Positions 19,230-29,022 of a stretch of 64,000 nt of DNA are shown here, piece after piece. The stretch lies in the NCBI RefSeq assembly GCF_017302985.1, contig NZ_JAFIMU010000007.1, positions 2,929,001 to 2,993,000 on the forward strand, read 5' to 3'. This DNA comes from Corallococcus macrosporus (GTDB taxonomy: Bacteria > Myxococcota > Myxococcia > Myxococcales > Myxococcaceae). A program made the position numbers and the translations under genes. Below the pieces are notes generated by a model that was given only the letters and a program-made list of their open reading frames with translations, did no database searches and was not told the origin of the DNA. Each line of letters starts with the position of its first letter. Position 1 is the first letter of the stretch.

Positions 19230-21373
19230 AGCAGTCGCCTCAGCGTCTCCAGCAGGCTCGTCGGGTCAAACGCGCTCTTCACGATGTAGGCGCTCGCGCC
19301 GGCTTGCAGGCCGCGCGCCTTGTCCTCGGGCTTCTCGCGCGACGTGACGAGCACCACCGGCACCCGTCCGAAGCGCGGCGACGCGCGCACGGCCTCCGTC
19401 ACCTGGAAGCCGTCCATGCGCGGCATCTCCACGTCCAGCACCATGGCGTCCGCGCCGCCCGCCTGCAGCCGCTCCCACGCCTCCGCGCCGTCCGCGCACG
19501 CGGTGACGTCGTAGCCGGCGCCCTCCAGGATGCTCTGCTCCAGCATGCGCGTCGTGGGCGAGTCGTCCGCCAGCACCACGCGACGGCGCGCCACCTGTTC
19601 CTTGGGCGTGGGGAAGAAGTGCGCGGAGGGGCGTCCGCCCGCGGCCCGCACCAGCGACGCGGGGTTGAGCAGGAGCGCCATGCGCCCATCCGGCAGCACC
19701 GCCGCGGCGGCCACGTGCCGCGCCCGCTTCACGCGGCTGCCCAGCGAGCGCACCAGCACCTCCTGCTCCGCGATGACCTCGTCCACCACCAGCGCCGCCT
19801 GCGCGGTGCCCGCCGACAGCACCACCGCGGAAGGCCGTGGCTTGGGAGGCCCCGCGGGCAGGCCCAGCACGTCCGCGAGCGACGCCAGCGGCACCAGCGC
19901 GTCCGGCGTCACCCAGGACATGCGCCCCTCCACCTCGCGCACGGCGTCGGGCGACAGGCGCAACAGCCGGTCCACGCCCTCGCTGGCGAGCGCCAGCACC
20001 TGCCCGCCCACGCTCACCAGCAGCACGCGCAGGGTGCTCAGCGTGAGGGGCACGTCCAGCGTGAAGCGCGTGCCCTGGCCCGCCTTGAAGGCCACCTCCA
20101 CGCTGCCGCGCAGCGCCTCCACCTGGGCGCGCACCACGTCCAGCCCCACGCCCCGGCCGGACACCGCCGTCACCTTCGCCGCGGTGGACAGGCCCGGCAG
20201 GAAGACGAGCCGCGCCGCGTCCGCGTCGTCCTCGGGCGCTTCCATGCCCCGGGCCCGGGCGCGCTCGCGCAGGGCCTCCAGGTCCAGGCCGCGCCCGTCG
20301 TCCTCCACCGCGACCTCCACCCGGCTGCCGCGAAGCCGCGCGGACAGCACCACGCGGCCCTCCTCCGGCTTGCCGTGGCGCACGCGCTCCTCCGGCGCCT
20401 CCAGGCCGTGCGCCACCGCGTTGCGCACCAGGTGCAGCAGCGGCTCGCGCAGGGATTGGAGCAGGGAGCGGTCCAGGTCCAGCCCGCCGCCGTGCACCTC
20501 CATGCGCACGCGCCGCCCCAGGCCGTGCGCCACGTCGCGCGCGGCGCGCTCCAGGCCGGTGCAGCCCTCCTCGAAGGGCAGCATGCGCGAGCGGCGCACC
20601 TCGTCATCCAGGCCGGTGGAGGACTGGAACAGCGCGCGGCGGTCCTGCGCCAGCACGCGCGCCACCCGCGCCAGCTCCAGCTCCACGCGGCGCAGCGTCG
20701 TCTCGGACGTGGAGCCGCGCACCTGCTCGCGCAGCCCGGCCACGTCGTCGCGCAGCGCCTCCAGCGACTCGGCGTGGCCTTCCAGTCGAAGCATCGCCAC
20801 GCGCAGCTCGCCGCTGCGGCCCAGCAGCGCGTCCAGCTTCTGCCCGGACACGCGCACCGGCAGCGCTTCGCCGCTGACCTGCGGGGAGGCGGGCAGCTCC
20901 GGCTCGGCCTCCACGGCGGGGGACGGCGGGGGCTTCGGGGGGGCGGCCGGCGCTGGCGTCTGGGGAGCCTGGGGTGGAGCACCGTGCGCGGCCTGCTCCA
21001 GCTGGGGCAGCAGCGCCTCCAGCGGCGAGCCGGCCAGCTCCTGGCGCGACGCCAGCCTGCGACCCGCGTCGTCCAGCGCGTCCACCGTGGCGAAGCACAG
21101 CTCGAAGAGGTCCGGCGTCGGCGTCCGTCCGTGGATGAGCGGCTCCAGCACCTCCTCCATGCGGTGGCAGGCGTTCTCCACCATGGCGGCGCTGGCCGCG
21201 CGCGACGCGCCCTTCACGCTGTGCAGCGTGCGCAGCAGGCCGGGGATGAGCTCCTTCGCGCGCGCCGGGGCCTGCTCCAGCGCGAGCAGGTCCCGGTTGA
21301 GGGACACGACGTGCCCCTCCAGCTCCTCCAGGAACGAGTCCAGCAGTGCCTGCGCCAGCCTGTCGCGATCCAT
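19226..21373 (-). CDS. cheA: Hybrid CheA histidine kinase with C-terminal receiver
   Basis: 715 residues. An HPt domain (phosphorylated His51 in LHSVKGASRAA) is followed by a Pro/Ala-rich linker (about 120-175), a dimerisation region, HATPase (N box HLVRNAVAHGLE; GVGLDVVRAQVEAL), a CheW-like domain (about 440-575) and a receiver (LADDSPTTRML; phospho-acceptor Asp in LDVEMPRMDG). CheA-REC hybrids of this kind occur in the Frz and Wsp systems, where the receiver acts as sink or relay. No separate cheY is in the operon, so output may pass through this receiver to an unlinked regulator. It is 3 bp from the MCP stop and overlaps cheB by 4 bp. Confidence 0.95.
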   Translation of the reverse strand: MDRDRLAQALLDSFLEELEGHVVSLNRDLLALEQAPARAKELIPGLLRTLHSVKGASRAASAAMVENACHRMEEVLEPLIHGRTPTPDLFELCFATVDALDDAGRRLASRQELAGSPLEALLPQLEQAAHGAPPQAPQTPAPAAPPKPPPSPAVEAEPELPASPQVSGEALPVRVSGQKLDALLGRSGELRVAMLRLEGHAESLEALRDDVAGLREQVRGSTSETTLRRVELELARVARVLAQDRRALFQSSTGLDDEVRRSRMLPFEEGCTGLERAARDVAHGLGRRVRMEVHGGGLDLDRSLLQSLREPLLHLVRNAVAHGLEAPEERVRHGKPEEGRVVLSARLRGSRVEVAVEDDGRGLDLEALRERARARGMEAPEDDADAARLVFLPGLSTAAKVTAVSGRGVGLDVVRAQVEALRGSVEVAFKAGQGTRFTLDVPLTLSTLRVLLVSVGGQVLALASEGVDRLLRLSPDAVREVEGRMSWVTPDALVPLASLADVLGLPAGPPKPRPSAVVLSAGTAQAALVVDEVIAEQEVLVRSLGSRVKRARHVAAAAVLPDGRMALLLNPASLVRAAGGRPSAHFFPTPKEQVARRRVVLADDSPTTRMLEQSILEGAGYDVTACADGAEAWERLQAGGADAMVLDVEMPRMDGFQVTEAVRASPRFGRVPVVLVTSREKPEDKARGLQAGASAYIVKSAFDPTSLLETLRRLL

Positions 21374-21376
21374 GGG

Positions 21377-23020
21377 TTAGCGCCCGAACTCCCCGAGCAG
21401 CCCCTTCAACTTCTGGCCCATGGCGTTGATGTCCTGCATCGCGCGCTCCGTCTGCCGCGACGAGATGAGGCCCTGCTGCGTGGCCTGGTTCACGTCGTGC
21501 ATCGCCTGGCGGATCTGCCCGATGCCGGTGGCCTGCTGGTTGGCGGACGCGGCGATTTGAGCGGCCGTGAGCGACGCCTGCGTGAGCAGGTCCGCGAGCT
21601 GCTGGATGGTGGCGCCCGCTTCCGTGACGACGCGGGTGGCGGAGGACACGCTCTTGGTGCCCTCCTCCGTGGTCATCACCGCGCCGTGGGTGGCCTTCTG
21701 GATCTGGCCAAGAATCTGACGCACCTGCGCGGTGGCCTTCTTGGACTGATCCGCCAGGGCCTTCACCTCGGAGGCGACGACGGCGAAGCCGCGGCCGTGC
21801 TCACCCGCGCGGCTCGCCTCGATGGAGGCGTTGAGCGCGAGCATGTGCGTCTGCTCGGAGATGTCGTTGACGGTGGTGATGATGTCGCCAATGGCCTGGG
21901 CCTGCTCGGCCAGCGCGAGGATGCGCGACGCGATGGACTCCACCTGGTCGCGCACGGCGCCCATGGCGGACACGGCCTCCTCCACGGCGCGGCGGCCGGA
22001 GCGGCCCACCTCCTCGGAGTGCCGGGCGGACTCGCTCACCGCGCGGGCGCGGCCGGCGGCCTCTTCCGACGTCTTGGTGATCTCCTCGATGGTGCTCACC
22101 GTCTCCGTGACGGCGGTGCCCTGCTCCTGGGCGCCGGCCACCTGCTCGGTGGTGCTCGCGAGGATTTCCGACGACGCGCCGGCCAGCTGGTTGACGAACT
22201 CCGCCACGGTCTTGAGCGTGTGCTCGCGCTGCTCGGCCTGCTTCGCCAGCTGCACCTCCGCCTGCTGGCGGCGCTCGGCCATGCCGTTGAAGGCGGCGGC
22301 CAGGTCGGCCATCTCGTCCTTGCCGCGCACGTCGATGCGGTGGGCCAGCTCGCCCTTGCCCAGCTGCTCCGCGCCGTAGGTGAGCTTGCGCAGGGGGTCG
22401 GTGATGCCGCGGGTGATGACGAAGCTGCCCACGCCCACGATGGCCAGGCCCAGGAGGGTGCCCAGGGCCAGCACCCAGACGCTGCGCTGGGCGGCCTGGG
22501 TGGCGGCGTCGGAGTAGAGCCTCCAGCGGTCCTCCTCCGTCTCGCGCATGTCGGCGATGAGCTCCCGGATGGTCTCCATCTCCCGCTGGCCGCGGTTGGT
22601 CTTCACCACGGCGGCGGCCGCCTCGAAGCCCTGCTCGCGGCGCATGCGCACGGTGTCCGCCAGCTCGTCCAGCTTGCTGACCACCAGCGGATCCAGCTTC
22701 GCGAAGCGCGAGCGCTGGTCGGGGTACTTCGCCATCGCGGGGCGCAGGGCGTCCAGGTCCGTGCGCAGCTCGTTGAGGGCGGTCTGGTACGGGCGCAGAT
22801 AGGATTCGTCGCCGGTGAGGATGAAGCCGCGCTGGCCCGTCTCCGCGTCCACGATGAGGGCGCGCGCCTCGCGCAGCATCTTGTAGTTGTTGTGGGCCTC
22901 CAGCAGGCCCTCGGTGGTGGTGGTGAGCTGCTGGGCGCCCTGGAAGGCCACTGCCGCGATGATCAGCAGGACCAGCAGGGACAGCCCGAAGCCCAGCGCG
23001 ATGCGATTCCCGATGCTCAT
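21377..23020 (-). CDS. Membrane methyl-accepting chemotaxis protein
   Basis: 547 residues. The first membrane segment (about 8-32, [20 protein letters not shown]) is followed by a CHASE3-like four-helix sensor containing the typical [16 protein letters not shown] motif, a second membrane segment (about 183-205), HAMP (about 206-260) and the signalling hairpin with tip [19 protein letters not shown]. It lacks an obvious C-terminal CheR-docking pentapeptide. Its ATG overlaps the upstream cheW stop by 4 bp, and cheA follows after 3 bp. CHASE3-type receptors are common in Wsp-like surface-sensing or other non-flagellar systems, which suggests, but does not show, a non-swimming output. Confidence 0.95.
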   Translation of the reverse strand: MSIGNRIALGFGLSLLVLLIIAAVAFQGAQQLTTTTEGLLEAHNNYKMLREARALIVDAETGQRGFILTGDESYLRPYQTALNELRTDLDALRPAMAKYPDQRSRFAKLDPLVVSKLDELADTVRMRREQGFEAAAAVVKTNRGQREMETIRELIADMRETEEDRWRLYSDAATQAAQRSVWVLALGTLLGLAIVGVGSFVITRGITDPLRKLTYGAEQLGKGELAHRIDVRGKDEMADLAAAFNGMAERRQQAEVQLAKQAEQREHTLKTVAEFVNQLAGASSEILASTTEQVAGAQEQGTAVTETVSTIEEITKTSEEAAGRARAVSESARHSEEVGRSGRRAVEEAVSAMGAVRDQVESIASRILALAEQAQAIGDIITTVNDISEQTHMLALNASIEASRAGEHGRGFAVVASEVKALADQSKKATAQVRQILGQIQKATHGAVMTTEEGTKSVSSATRVVTEAGATIQQLADLLTQASLTAAQIAASANQQATGIGQIRQAMHDVNQATQQGLISSRQTERAMQDINAMGQKLKGLLGEFGR

Positions 23021-23631
23021 GCGACTCCTTCTTCGGACAGCTCGAACACGAGACGCTCGTCGGCGAGGAGGGCCTCTCCCTCCAGGACGAGCGTGCCGTC
23101 GGGGCTCACGCCGGACACCAGCGCGCCCGCTTCCTCTTCCAGGGAGGGGGGCGCGGGCAGCAGCTCCGTGCCCGTCAGCACCGTCACCTCCGTGACCTCA
23201 TCCGTGCGCAGCCCCAGCTCCGCGCGGGCCGTGCCCACCACCAGCACGGGGCCGGTGTCCTGCGACGCGGGCCGGCCGAACAGCGGCGCCAGCTCCACCA
23301 CGGGCAGCACCTCGCCGCGCAGGAGCGTCAGCCCACGCAACAGCGGCGGCGAGCCCGGCAGCGGGGTGAGCTCCGGCGAGCGCAGGACCTCCAGGATGAA
23401 GCGCGACTCCAGCGCGTAGCTCTGGCCCGCGGCCTGGAAGCGCACCATCTCCCGCTGGCTGCCGGGCAGCACGGGGATGACCGGCGGCAGGGCCAGGGCG
23501 CGGGCGCGGGCCTCGAGCGCGTCGCGGGCGGCCTCGTCGGTGAAGGCTTCGCGCGCCTCGGTGGCGCGCTCCAGCTCCTCCAGCCGGGCCCGGGCTTTGT
23601 CCCAGTCGATGATTCCTTCGCGCTTCGGCAT
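23017..23631 (-). CDS. cheW: CheW-like coupling protein with N-terminal helical extension
   Basis: 204 residues. The first 60 are a charged helical extension; the CheW fold follows (about 62-200), with [18 protein letters not shown] matching the conserved second-subdomain region. It links receptors to CheA. Its ATG overlaps the cheR-TPR stop by 1 bp and its stop overlaps the mcp start by 4 bp. Two CheW genes in one operon recall Wsp and Frz-type systems. Confidence 0.92.
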   Translation of the reverse strand: MPKREGIIDWDKARARLEELERATEAREAFTDEAARDALEARARALALPPVIPVLPGSQREMVRFQAAGQSYALESRFILEVLRSPELTPLPGSPPLLRGLTLLRGEVLPVVELAPLFGRPASQDTGPVLVVGTARAELGLRTDEVTEVTVLTGTELLPAPPSLEEEAGALVSGVSPDGTLVLEGEALLADERLVFELSEEGVA

Positions 23632-25244
23632 CAGCTTGCGTCTCCGCCTTCAGTCCGCTCCAGGCGCCGCCACTCCGCGCGGGCCACGTCCGCCAGTGCT
23701 CCGGCCCGCTCACCCTCCGCCATGGGCACCAGCGCCTCTGGCGGCAGCTTCCGGCACAGCCCCTCCGCCTCGCGGTAGGCCCGGGCGGCGGCGGCGGTCT
23801 GGTCCTGCCGGCGCAGCACGTGGCCCAGGAGCAGGTGGCCCACCGCGAGCCCCGGCTCCAGGTAGAGCGCCTGCCGGGCGGACTTCTCCGCGTCGGCCAG
23901 CCGCGACTGACCCAGCAGCAGCAGGGCCTCCAGATACCGCAGACCGGCGACCAGTGGGTGACGAACAGCGGCCTCCCCGCAGGCGAACACCGCCGCGCGC
24001 GGCTCCAGGTTGGCCAGTGCACGGACCGCGGCCAGGGCCTCCTCCGGGTCGGCCGATTGGGCCCCCGCCCGCCGTGCCCCCTCGCGCCAGTCGCCCCGCG
24101 CCAGCGCCTGGCGCACGGTGTCCAGCGTCTCCACGCTGAGCGTGAAGCGGGGCCGCGCCCCAGCGCTGGAAGCCGGAGCCCCGGCACCCGGGGGTGTCGT
24201 GCTCGATGCGGGCGGGGGCGTCCTGAACGTCGAAGGCGTCCCCGGCGCGGGCTCGCTGAAGCCCACCGTCGGAGGCGGCCAGGCCACCGGTGGGGGCCGC
24301 GGCTCCGGCGTCGCGGGGAACGAACCGGATCCGGTGCGTCCGCTGGCGGAAGGGAAGGGCGAGCCGTCCGCGCGCAGCGGCGCCAGGGGCTGGAGCGGAA
24401 CGAAGTGCCCCGCGTTCGCGCCGGCCAGGGGCTTGCGGTACAGCACGCCCCACTCGGTGAGCACCGGCTCGAACGGCGCGTAGTCCCCGAGCGGCGGATC
24501 CGACGGCCCCGTGAACAGGTACCCGCCGTCATCCAGCGACGCGTGGAGCCTGCGCGCCACGCCCTCGATGGTGGCGCGGTTGAAGTAGATGAGGACGTTG
24601 CGGCAGAAGATGACGTCCAGCTGCCAGATGCCGTTGTCCGCGGACGGCCACGTCTCCAGCGCCAGGTTGAGGTAGCCCAGCTGCACGTGGCGCTTCACGT
24701 CCTGCGACAGCCAGTAGAAGCGGCCCTCCTGCTTGAGGTGGGGGCGCATGCGGTCCGCGGAGGGGCCGCGCAGGGACCAATCCGTATAGCGGGCCTGCTG
24801 GGCGCGGCTGAGCGCCGTGCGCGACACGTCCGTCGCGCGCACCGCCATGTGCTCTTCCCAGCCCTCGGCCATCAGCAGCGCGGCGATGGAGTAGGGCTCC
24901 TCGCCGGAGGAGCACGCCGCGCTCCACGCGCGCAGCAGGTGCTCCGGACCGTGGCGCTCGCGCAGCTCCGGCAGCACCACGCGGCGCAGGTGGTCGAAGT
25001 GCTCGTGCGTGCGGAAGAAGTACGTCTCCCCGATGGTGAGCTCGGTGAGCAGGTCGTCGAAGAGCGCGTTGTCCAGCGCCACGTCATGCAGGTAGCGCGT
25101 GACGTCGTCCTGGTTCGCGCGGGTCATGGCGCGCTGGATGCCCTCCAGCGCGGCGGCCAGACAACTGGGCGCGGCCAGCCCGGCGCGCTCCTCCACCAGG
25201 GCGAGCACCTCCTTGAAGCCCGGGGGCAGGACGCCGCCAATCAA
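23631..25244 (-). CDS. cheR: CheR methyltransferase with C-terminal TPR-like domain
   Basis: 537 residues. The N-terminal CheR domain (about 5-270) has SAM motif SAACSSGEEPYSIAALL and signature FCRNVLIYFNRATIEGVARR. A Pro-rich linker (about 300-370) joins a C-terminal helical domain resembling TPRs (AEKSARQALYLEPGLAVGHL; AAARAYREAEGL). WspC and FrzF have the same build, and in FrzF the TPRs restrict receptor sites. I place the start at the TTG at 25244: it overlaps the preceding cheW stop as TTGA and gives the correct N-terminal length; no ATG is available before the catalytic core. Start confidence is moderate, function high. Confidence 0.9.
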   Translation of the reverse strand: MIGGVLPPGFKEVLALVEERAGLAAPSCLAAALEGIQRAMTRANQDDVTRYLHDVALDNALFDDLLTELTIGETYFFRTHEHFDHLRRVVLPELRERHGPEHLLRAWSAACSSGEEPYSIAALLMAEGWEEHMAVRATDVSRTALSRAQQARYTDWSLRGPSADRMRPHLKQEGRFYWLSQDVKRHVQLGYLNLALETWPSADNGIWQLDVIFCRNVLIYFNRATIEGVARRLHASLDDGGYLFTGPSDPPLGDYAPFEPVLTEWGVLYRKPLAGANAGHFVPLQPLAPLRADGSPFPSASGRTGSGSFPATPEPRPPPVAWPPPTVGFSEPAPGTPSTFRTPPPASSTTPPGAGAPASSAGARPRFTLSVETLDTVRQALARGDWREGARRAGAQSADPEEALAAVRALANLEPRAAVFACGEAAVRHPLVAGLRYLEALLLLGQSRLADAEKSARQALYLEPGLAVGHLLLGHVLRRQDQTAAAARAYREAEGLCRKLPPEALVPMAEGERAGALADVARAEWRRLERTEGGDAS

Positions 25245-25726
25245 GCGGGCTCCGGAAGGGCTCCGAGCGCGGTGTCCAGTTGCAGGGCTTCCGCCTCGGA
25301 GAGGAACGAGCGCAGGTCGTGCACCAGCACCAGCCCGTCCGCCAGCTTCGCGGCCCCGGCCACGTACCCCACGCCCGGCAGCTCCCGGGGAGACGCGTCC
25401 CATTCCCCGGGGGCGACGGTGTGCAGCCCCTCCGCCCGGTCCACGCGCAGCGCCACGTGCCGGCCCCCGGCGGAGGCGACGATGAAGTGGTCCATGGGGG
25501 ACATGGCGCGCGCGGGGTGGCGGAAGCGGCGGCGCAGGTCGAGCACGGGCAGCAGCTCTCCGCGCAGGTTGAGCAGCCCCTCCACCACGTCCGGGGCCCG
25601 GGGCAGGGGCGTGAGGCGCGCGGCGCGCACCAGCTCGCGCACGTCCTCCACGGGCAGCCCATAGCGCTGCCGCTCCAGGGTGAACAACAGGACTTCCTGT
25701 GGGCGGGCCTCCGAGGGGGGATTCAT
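25241..25726 (-). CDS. cheW: CheW-like coupling protein (first gene of the reverse chemosensory operon)
   Basis: 161 residues of a single CheW domain. VLLFTLERQRYGLPVEDVRE forms the first strands and VVEGLLNLRGELLPVLDLRR the conserved second half. It is the first gene of the operon that runs to cheB at 18162. An ATG at 25726 begins MNPPSEARP; no strong Shine-Dalgarno is visible. It is divergent from the desaturase gene, with a 189-bp shared promoter region. Confidence 0.92.
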   Translation of the reverse strand: MNPPSEARPQEVLLFTLERQRYGLPVEDVRELVRAARLTPLPRAPDVVEGLLNLRGELLPVLDLRRRFRHPARAMSPMDHFIVASAGGRHVALRVDRAEGLHTVAPGEWDASPRELPGVGYVAGAAKLADGLVLVHDLRSFLSEAEALQLDTALGALPEPA

Positions 25727-25915
25727 GGATGCGCGTCGCAGGCTACAGGAGGCCAGGCACCCTGGGGATTCAGGATGTTGGCCCGTCTTCCAGCGAACGC
25801 TCCTGGAGCCAACGTCCGGCGGAGCGCCTGGAGTCCCGGGAGGAAACGCTTTTTCGCCCGGGCCGTCCTCACGGGACAGTCGCCAGCAGGCATGGGGCCG
25901 GGCATCGTGAGGCAC

Positions 25916-27496
25916 ATGGTTCAGCACGTCATCGTCGTGGGCGCGGGCCCTGGGGGCCTGACGGCCGCCATCAACCTCGCGGGGCAGGGCTTCCAGGTCA
26001 CCGTGGTGGAGAAGGACGCGGTGCCCGGCGGCCGGATGAAGGGGCTGACGCTGGGCCAGGACGGCGAGTACGCGGTGGACACGGGCCCGTCCATCCTCCA
26101 GCTCCCCGGCATCCTGAAGCAGATCTTCTCGCGCTCGGGGAAGCGGCTGGAGGACTACGTCACGCTGGTGCCGGTGGATCCGAACACGCGCGTGCACTTC
26201 TGGGACGGCACGCACCTGGACACGCGGCGCGACCTGGAGCGCATGGGCCAGGACCTGGAGACGTTCGGCGCGGGCAAGGGCCGCGCGCTGCGGGAGTGGA
26301 TGGAGGACGGGCGCCAGAAGTACGCGCTCGCGTATGAGAAGTTCATCTGCACCAACGCGGGCAGCCTGGACTACTACGCGCCCTGGCGCCTGGCGCCCAC
26401 GCTGCGCTTCAAGCCGTGGCAGACGCTCTACAAGCAGTTGGACTCGTTCTTCCACGACGACCGGATGACGTACGCGCTGGCGTACCCGTCGAAGTACCTG
26501 GGGCTGCACCCGACGACGTGCTCGTCGGTGTTCAGCGTGATTCCGTTCATCGAGCTGTGCTTCGGCGTGTGGCACGTGCAGGGCGGCTTCCGGGAGCTGG
26601 CGCGCGGGATGATGCGGTGCGCGCAGGACCTGGGCGCGACCTTCCGCATGGGCACGGCGGTGGAGCGGGTGCTCACGGAGGCCGGGCGCGCGGTGGGCGT
26701 GAAGCTCGCGAGCGGAGAGGTGTTGAAGGCGGACGCGGTGGTGGTGAACGCGGACCTGGCCTACGCGGCGCAGAAGCTGCTGGCGCCGGAGGTGCGCGAG
26801 GGCAGCCGGCTGACGGACGCGGCGCTGGAGCGGGCGAAGTATTCGTGCAGCACGTTCATGGCGTACTACGGCCTGGACACGACGTACGCGGACCTGCCGC
26901 ACCACCTCATCTACCTGTCGGAGAGCGCCCGGCGCACGGACAAGGACGCGCTGGAGGACCGCACGGTGGACGTGGACGACCCGCCCTTCTACGTGTGCAA
27001 CCCGGGCGTGACGGACGGCTCGGGGGCGCCGAAGGGGCATTCCACGCTCTACGTGCTGGTGCCCACGCCCAACACGGCGCGTCCGGTGGACTGGGCGAAG
27101 ACGGAGGCCACGCTGCGCGAGCGCATCCCGAAGATGCTGGAGAAGGTGGGCATCAAGGGCGTGCGCGAGCACGTGAAGGCGGAGCGCTACTTCACGGCGG
27201 AGACGTGGCGGGACGACTTCAACGTGTTCCGGGGCGCGGTGTTCAACCTGTCCCACACGTGGCTGCAATTGGGCCCGCTGCGCCCGCGCGTGAAGAACGC
27301 GCAGGTGGAGGGGCTCTACTTCGTGGGTGGCGGCACGCACCCGGGCAGCGGCCTGTTGACCATCATGGAGAGCGCGAACATCGCGGCGGACTACCTCACG
27401 CGCGAAGCAGGGAAGGGGCCGCTGAAGGGCTGGCCGTACGTGCCGCCGATGGAAGACGCCGGCGAGGAGCCGCTCCGGATGGCCCGGAGCGGCTGA
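25916..27496 (+). CDS. CrtI-family phytoene/carotenoid desaturase
   Basis: 526-residue FAD-dependent carotenoid desaturase or related dehydrogenase. The N-terminal dinucleotide-binding loop is VVGAGPGGLTAAINLA followed by VVEKDAVPGGRM. The C-terminal CrtI signature is present (GLYFVGGGTHPGSGLLTIMESANIAADYL). No other carotenoid genes (crtE, crtB, carQRS) lie nearby, so it is an orphan; phytoene desaturation or a later 3,4-desaturation are both possible. ATGs at 25916 and 25892 are in frame; the inner one sits right at the conserved N-terminus. Confidence 0.9.
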   Translation: MVQHVIVVGAGPGGLTAAINLAGQGFQVTVVEKDAVPGGRMKGLTLGQDGEYAVDTGPSILQLPGILKQIFSRSGKRLEDYVTLVPVDPNTRVHFWDGTHLDTRRDLERMGQDLETFGAGKGRALREWMEDGRQKYALAYEKFICTNAGSLDYYAPWRLAPTLRFKPWQTLYKQLDSFFHDDRMTYALAYPSKYLGLHPTTCSSVFSVIPFIELCFGVWHVQGGFRELARGMMRCAQDLGATFRMGTAVERVLTEAGRAVGVKLASGEVLKADAVVVNADLAYAAQKLLAPEVREGSRLTDAALERAKYSCSTFMAYYGLDTTYADLPHHLIYLSESARRTDKDALEDRTVDVDDPPFYVCNPGVTDGSGAPKGHSTLYVLVPTPNTARPVDWAKTEATLRERIPKMLEKVGIKGVREHVKAERYFTAETWRDDFNVFRGAVFNLSHTWLQLGPLRPRVKNAQVEGLYFVGGGTHPGSGLLTIMESANIAADYLTREAGKGPLKGWPYVPPMEDAGEEPLRMARSG

Positions 27497-27573
27497 AGGG
27501 GTCCGGGTCGGTCTTCACGCCATGTCAGACCTCCCCGGTAGGTTCGGCGCCGTCGTCGAACCGGGGGAGCATC

Positions 27574-29022
27574 ATGGCGCTGGATTGGAAGGCCTTGTTG
27601 TGTGAGACGCGGATCCGTGAGGCAGAGGGTGGGCGGGGCTCTTCTCCGCTCGAGGATGATGGCCGGTCCCAGTTCGACCGGGACTATGACCGGACCGTCT
27701 TCTCCACGCCTTTTCGTCGTCTCAAGGACAAGACGCAGGTCTTTCCACTGGAGCCGAACGACGCGGTCCGCACGCGCCTGACGCACTCCGTGGAGGTGTC
27801 GACACTGGCCCGGGGGCTCGCGCGGGGAGCGGCCAGATGGATGCTGCGGGAGGGGCATCTGGAGTCCAGCCAGCAGGCCATGGACATCGAAGCCATCGCG
27901 ACGACATGCGGACTGCTTCACGACCTGGGAAACCCACCCTTCGGTCACGCGGGCGAGGAGGCCATCAGCAGCTGGTTCAAGAAGAAGTTCGGTGAGAAGG
28001 GGGAAGGGCTTTACGGTGGGGTGCAGATGGCGTCGGGGCGTGAGGGCCAGCTCCGGAACGATTTCTTGCTGTTCGAGGGAAACGCCCAGACGCTACGCAT
28101 CGTGTCGCGCCTTCAACTGCTCGCGGACTCCTACGGGCTGAACCTGACGGTGGGCACGCTGTCGGCCGCGATGAAGTACACGGCCGCTTCGGATGAGGCG
28201 TCCGACCAGGGGCCCGCCGACAAGAAGAAGCCCGGCTATTTCGCCTCGGAACAGGGCAAGGTCGAGTTGATCCGCTCCCTCACGGGAACCGGCCCGGCGC
28301 GCAACCCCATCGCCTACCTCGTCGAAGCCTGTGACGACATGGTCTACGCGACCGTGGACATCGAGGATGGGGTCAAGAAGGGCCTCGTGAGCTGGGAGGA
28401 GGTCGAAGCCTTCCTGAAGGAACACGACAGGTCGGGCATGGCGGAGACCGTCCTCAAGAACGTTCATCGCTACATCAACGAGGCGGACACGCCCCTGGAG
28501 GGGCGGGCGCGGGATGAGGCGCTCGCTCAGCACTTCCGGACGCTGGTCATCAGTGACGCCAAGCGCGAGATCCTCAAGGCCTTTCAGGCGCATTACGAAC
28601 GACTCATGCAGGGCGAGGTGTTGGCGCAGGGCGACCTCATCGGCTCCAGCGCGGCGGCACGCCTCATCAAGGTGTGCAAGCGGTTTGGCGGCGAGCGCGT
28701 CTATAACGCGCCGGAGACGCTCCGGCTGGAAACCCTGGGCCGCCGCGTCATCCACGGACTGATGGACATCTTCTGGGAAGGGGCTCGCGAGTGCCCTCCG
28801 CCCACGGACCCGGACCCCGATGCCCGGAAGAAGTTCAACAAGCGTCCCGAAGGCAAGGTCTACAACCTGCTGTCGAGGAACTACCGGACCGCGTTCGAGT
28901 CGGCTTGCGGCAGTTCCTCGCTGCCTCCGCAGTACCATCGCTACCAATTGGTGACCGACTACGTCTGTGGAATGACAGACACCTTCGCTTGCAGCCTCCA
29001 TGAGCAGCTCACCCACGGATAG
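27574..29022 (+). CDS. dgt: dGTPase-type HD-domain triphosphohydrolase
   Basis: 482 residues, near the usual Dgt length. These enzymes hydrolyse dGTP (or other dNTPs) to the nucleoside and triphosphate. The HD metal site is complete: His71 in RLTHSVEVS, His116-Asp117 in GLLHDLGNPPFGHAGE, and the distal Asp in ACDDMVYATVDIEDG. The N-terminal DYDRTVFSTPFRRLKDKTQV is the family signature. The ATG at 27574 has GGGGGAGC before it. The next gene starts inside its last 23 bp. Codon third positions are visibly less GC-rich than in neighbours, suggesting recent acquisition. dGTPases serve in dNTP homeostasis and, in several bacteria, in anti-phage nucleotide depletion. Confidence 0.93.
   Translation: MALDWKALLCETRIREAEGGRGSSPLEDDGRSQFDRDYDRTVFSTPFRRLKDKTQVFPLEPNDAVRTRLTHSVEVSTLARGLARGAARWMLREGHLESSQQAMDIEAIATTCGLLHDLGNPPFGHAGEEAISSWFKKKFGEKGEGLYGGVQMASGREGQLRNDFLLFEGNAQTLRIVSRLQLLADSYGLNLTVGTLSAAMKYTAASDEASDQGPADKKKPGYFASEQGKVELIRSLTGTGPARNPIAYLVEACDDMVYATVDIEDGVKKGLVSWEEVEAFLKEHDRSGMAETVLKNVHRYINEADTPLEGRARDEALAQHFRTLVISDAKREILKAFQAHYERLMQGEVLAQGDLIGSSAAARLIKVCKRFGGERVYNAPETLRLETLGRRVIHGLMDIFWEGARECPPPTDPDPDARKKFNKRPEGKVYNLLSRNYRTAFESACGSSSLPPQYHRYQLVTDYVCGMTDTFACSLHEQLTHG

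Noticed and set aside
19304-23419. Open frame of about 1,371 codons on the plus strand opposite cheA, mcp and cheW
   Set aside because: His/Arg/Gln-rich composition with no domain; it is the antisense image of GC-rich genes whose own products show clear catalytic motifs.
25727-27340. Minus-strand extension upstream of cheW, opposite the desaturase
   Set aside because: Composition is typical of an antisense shadow; cheW itself begins at 25726 with a normal CheW N-terminus.
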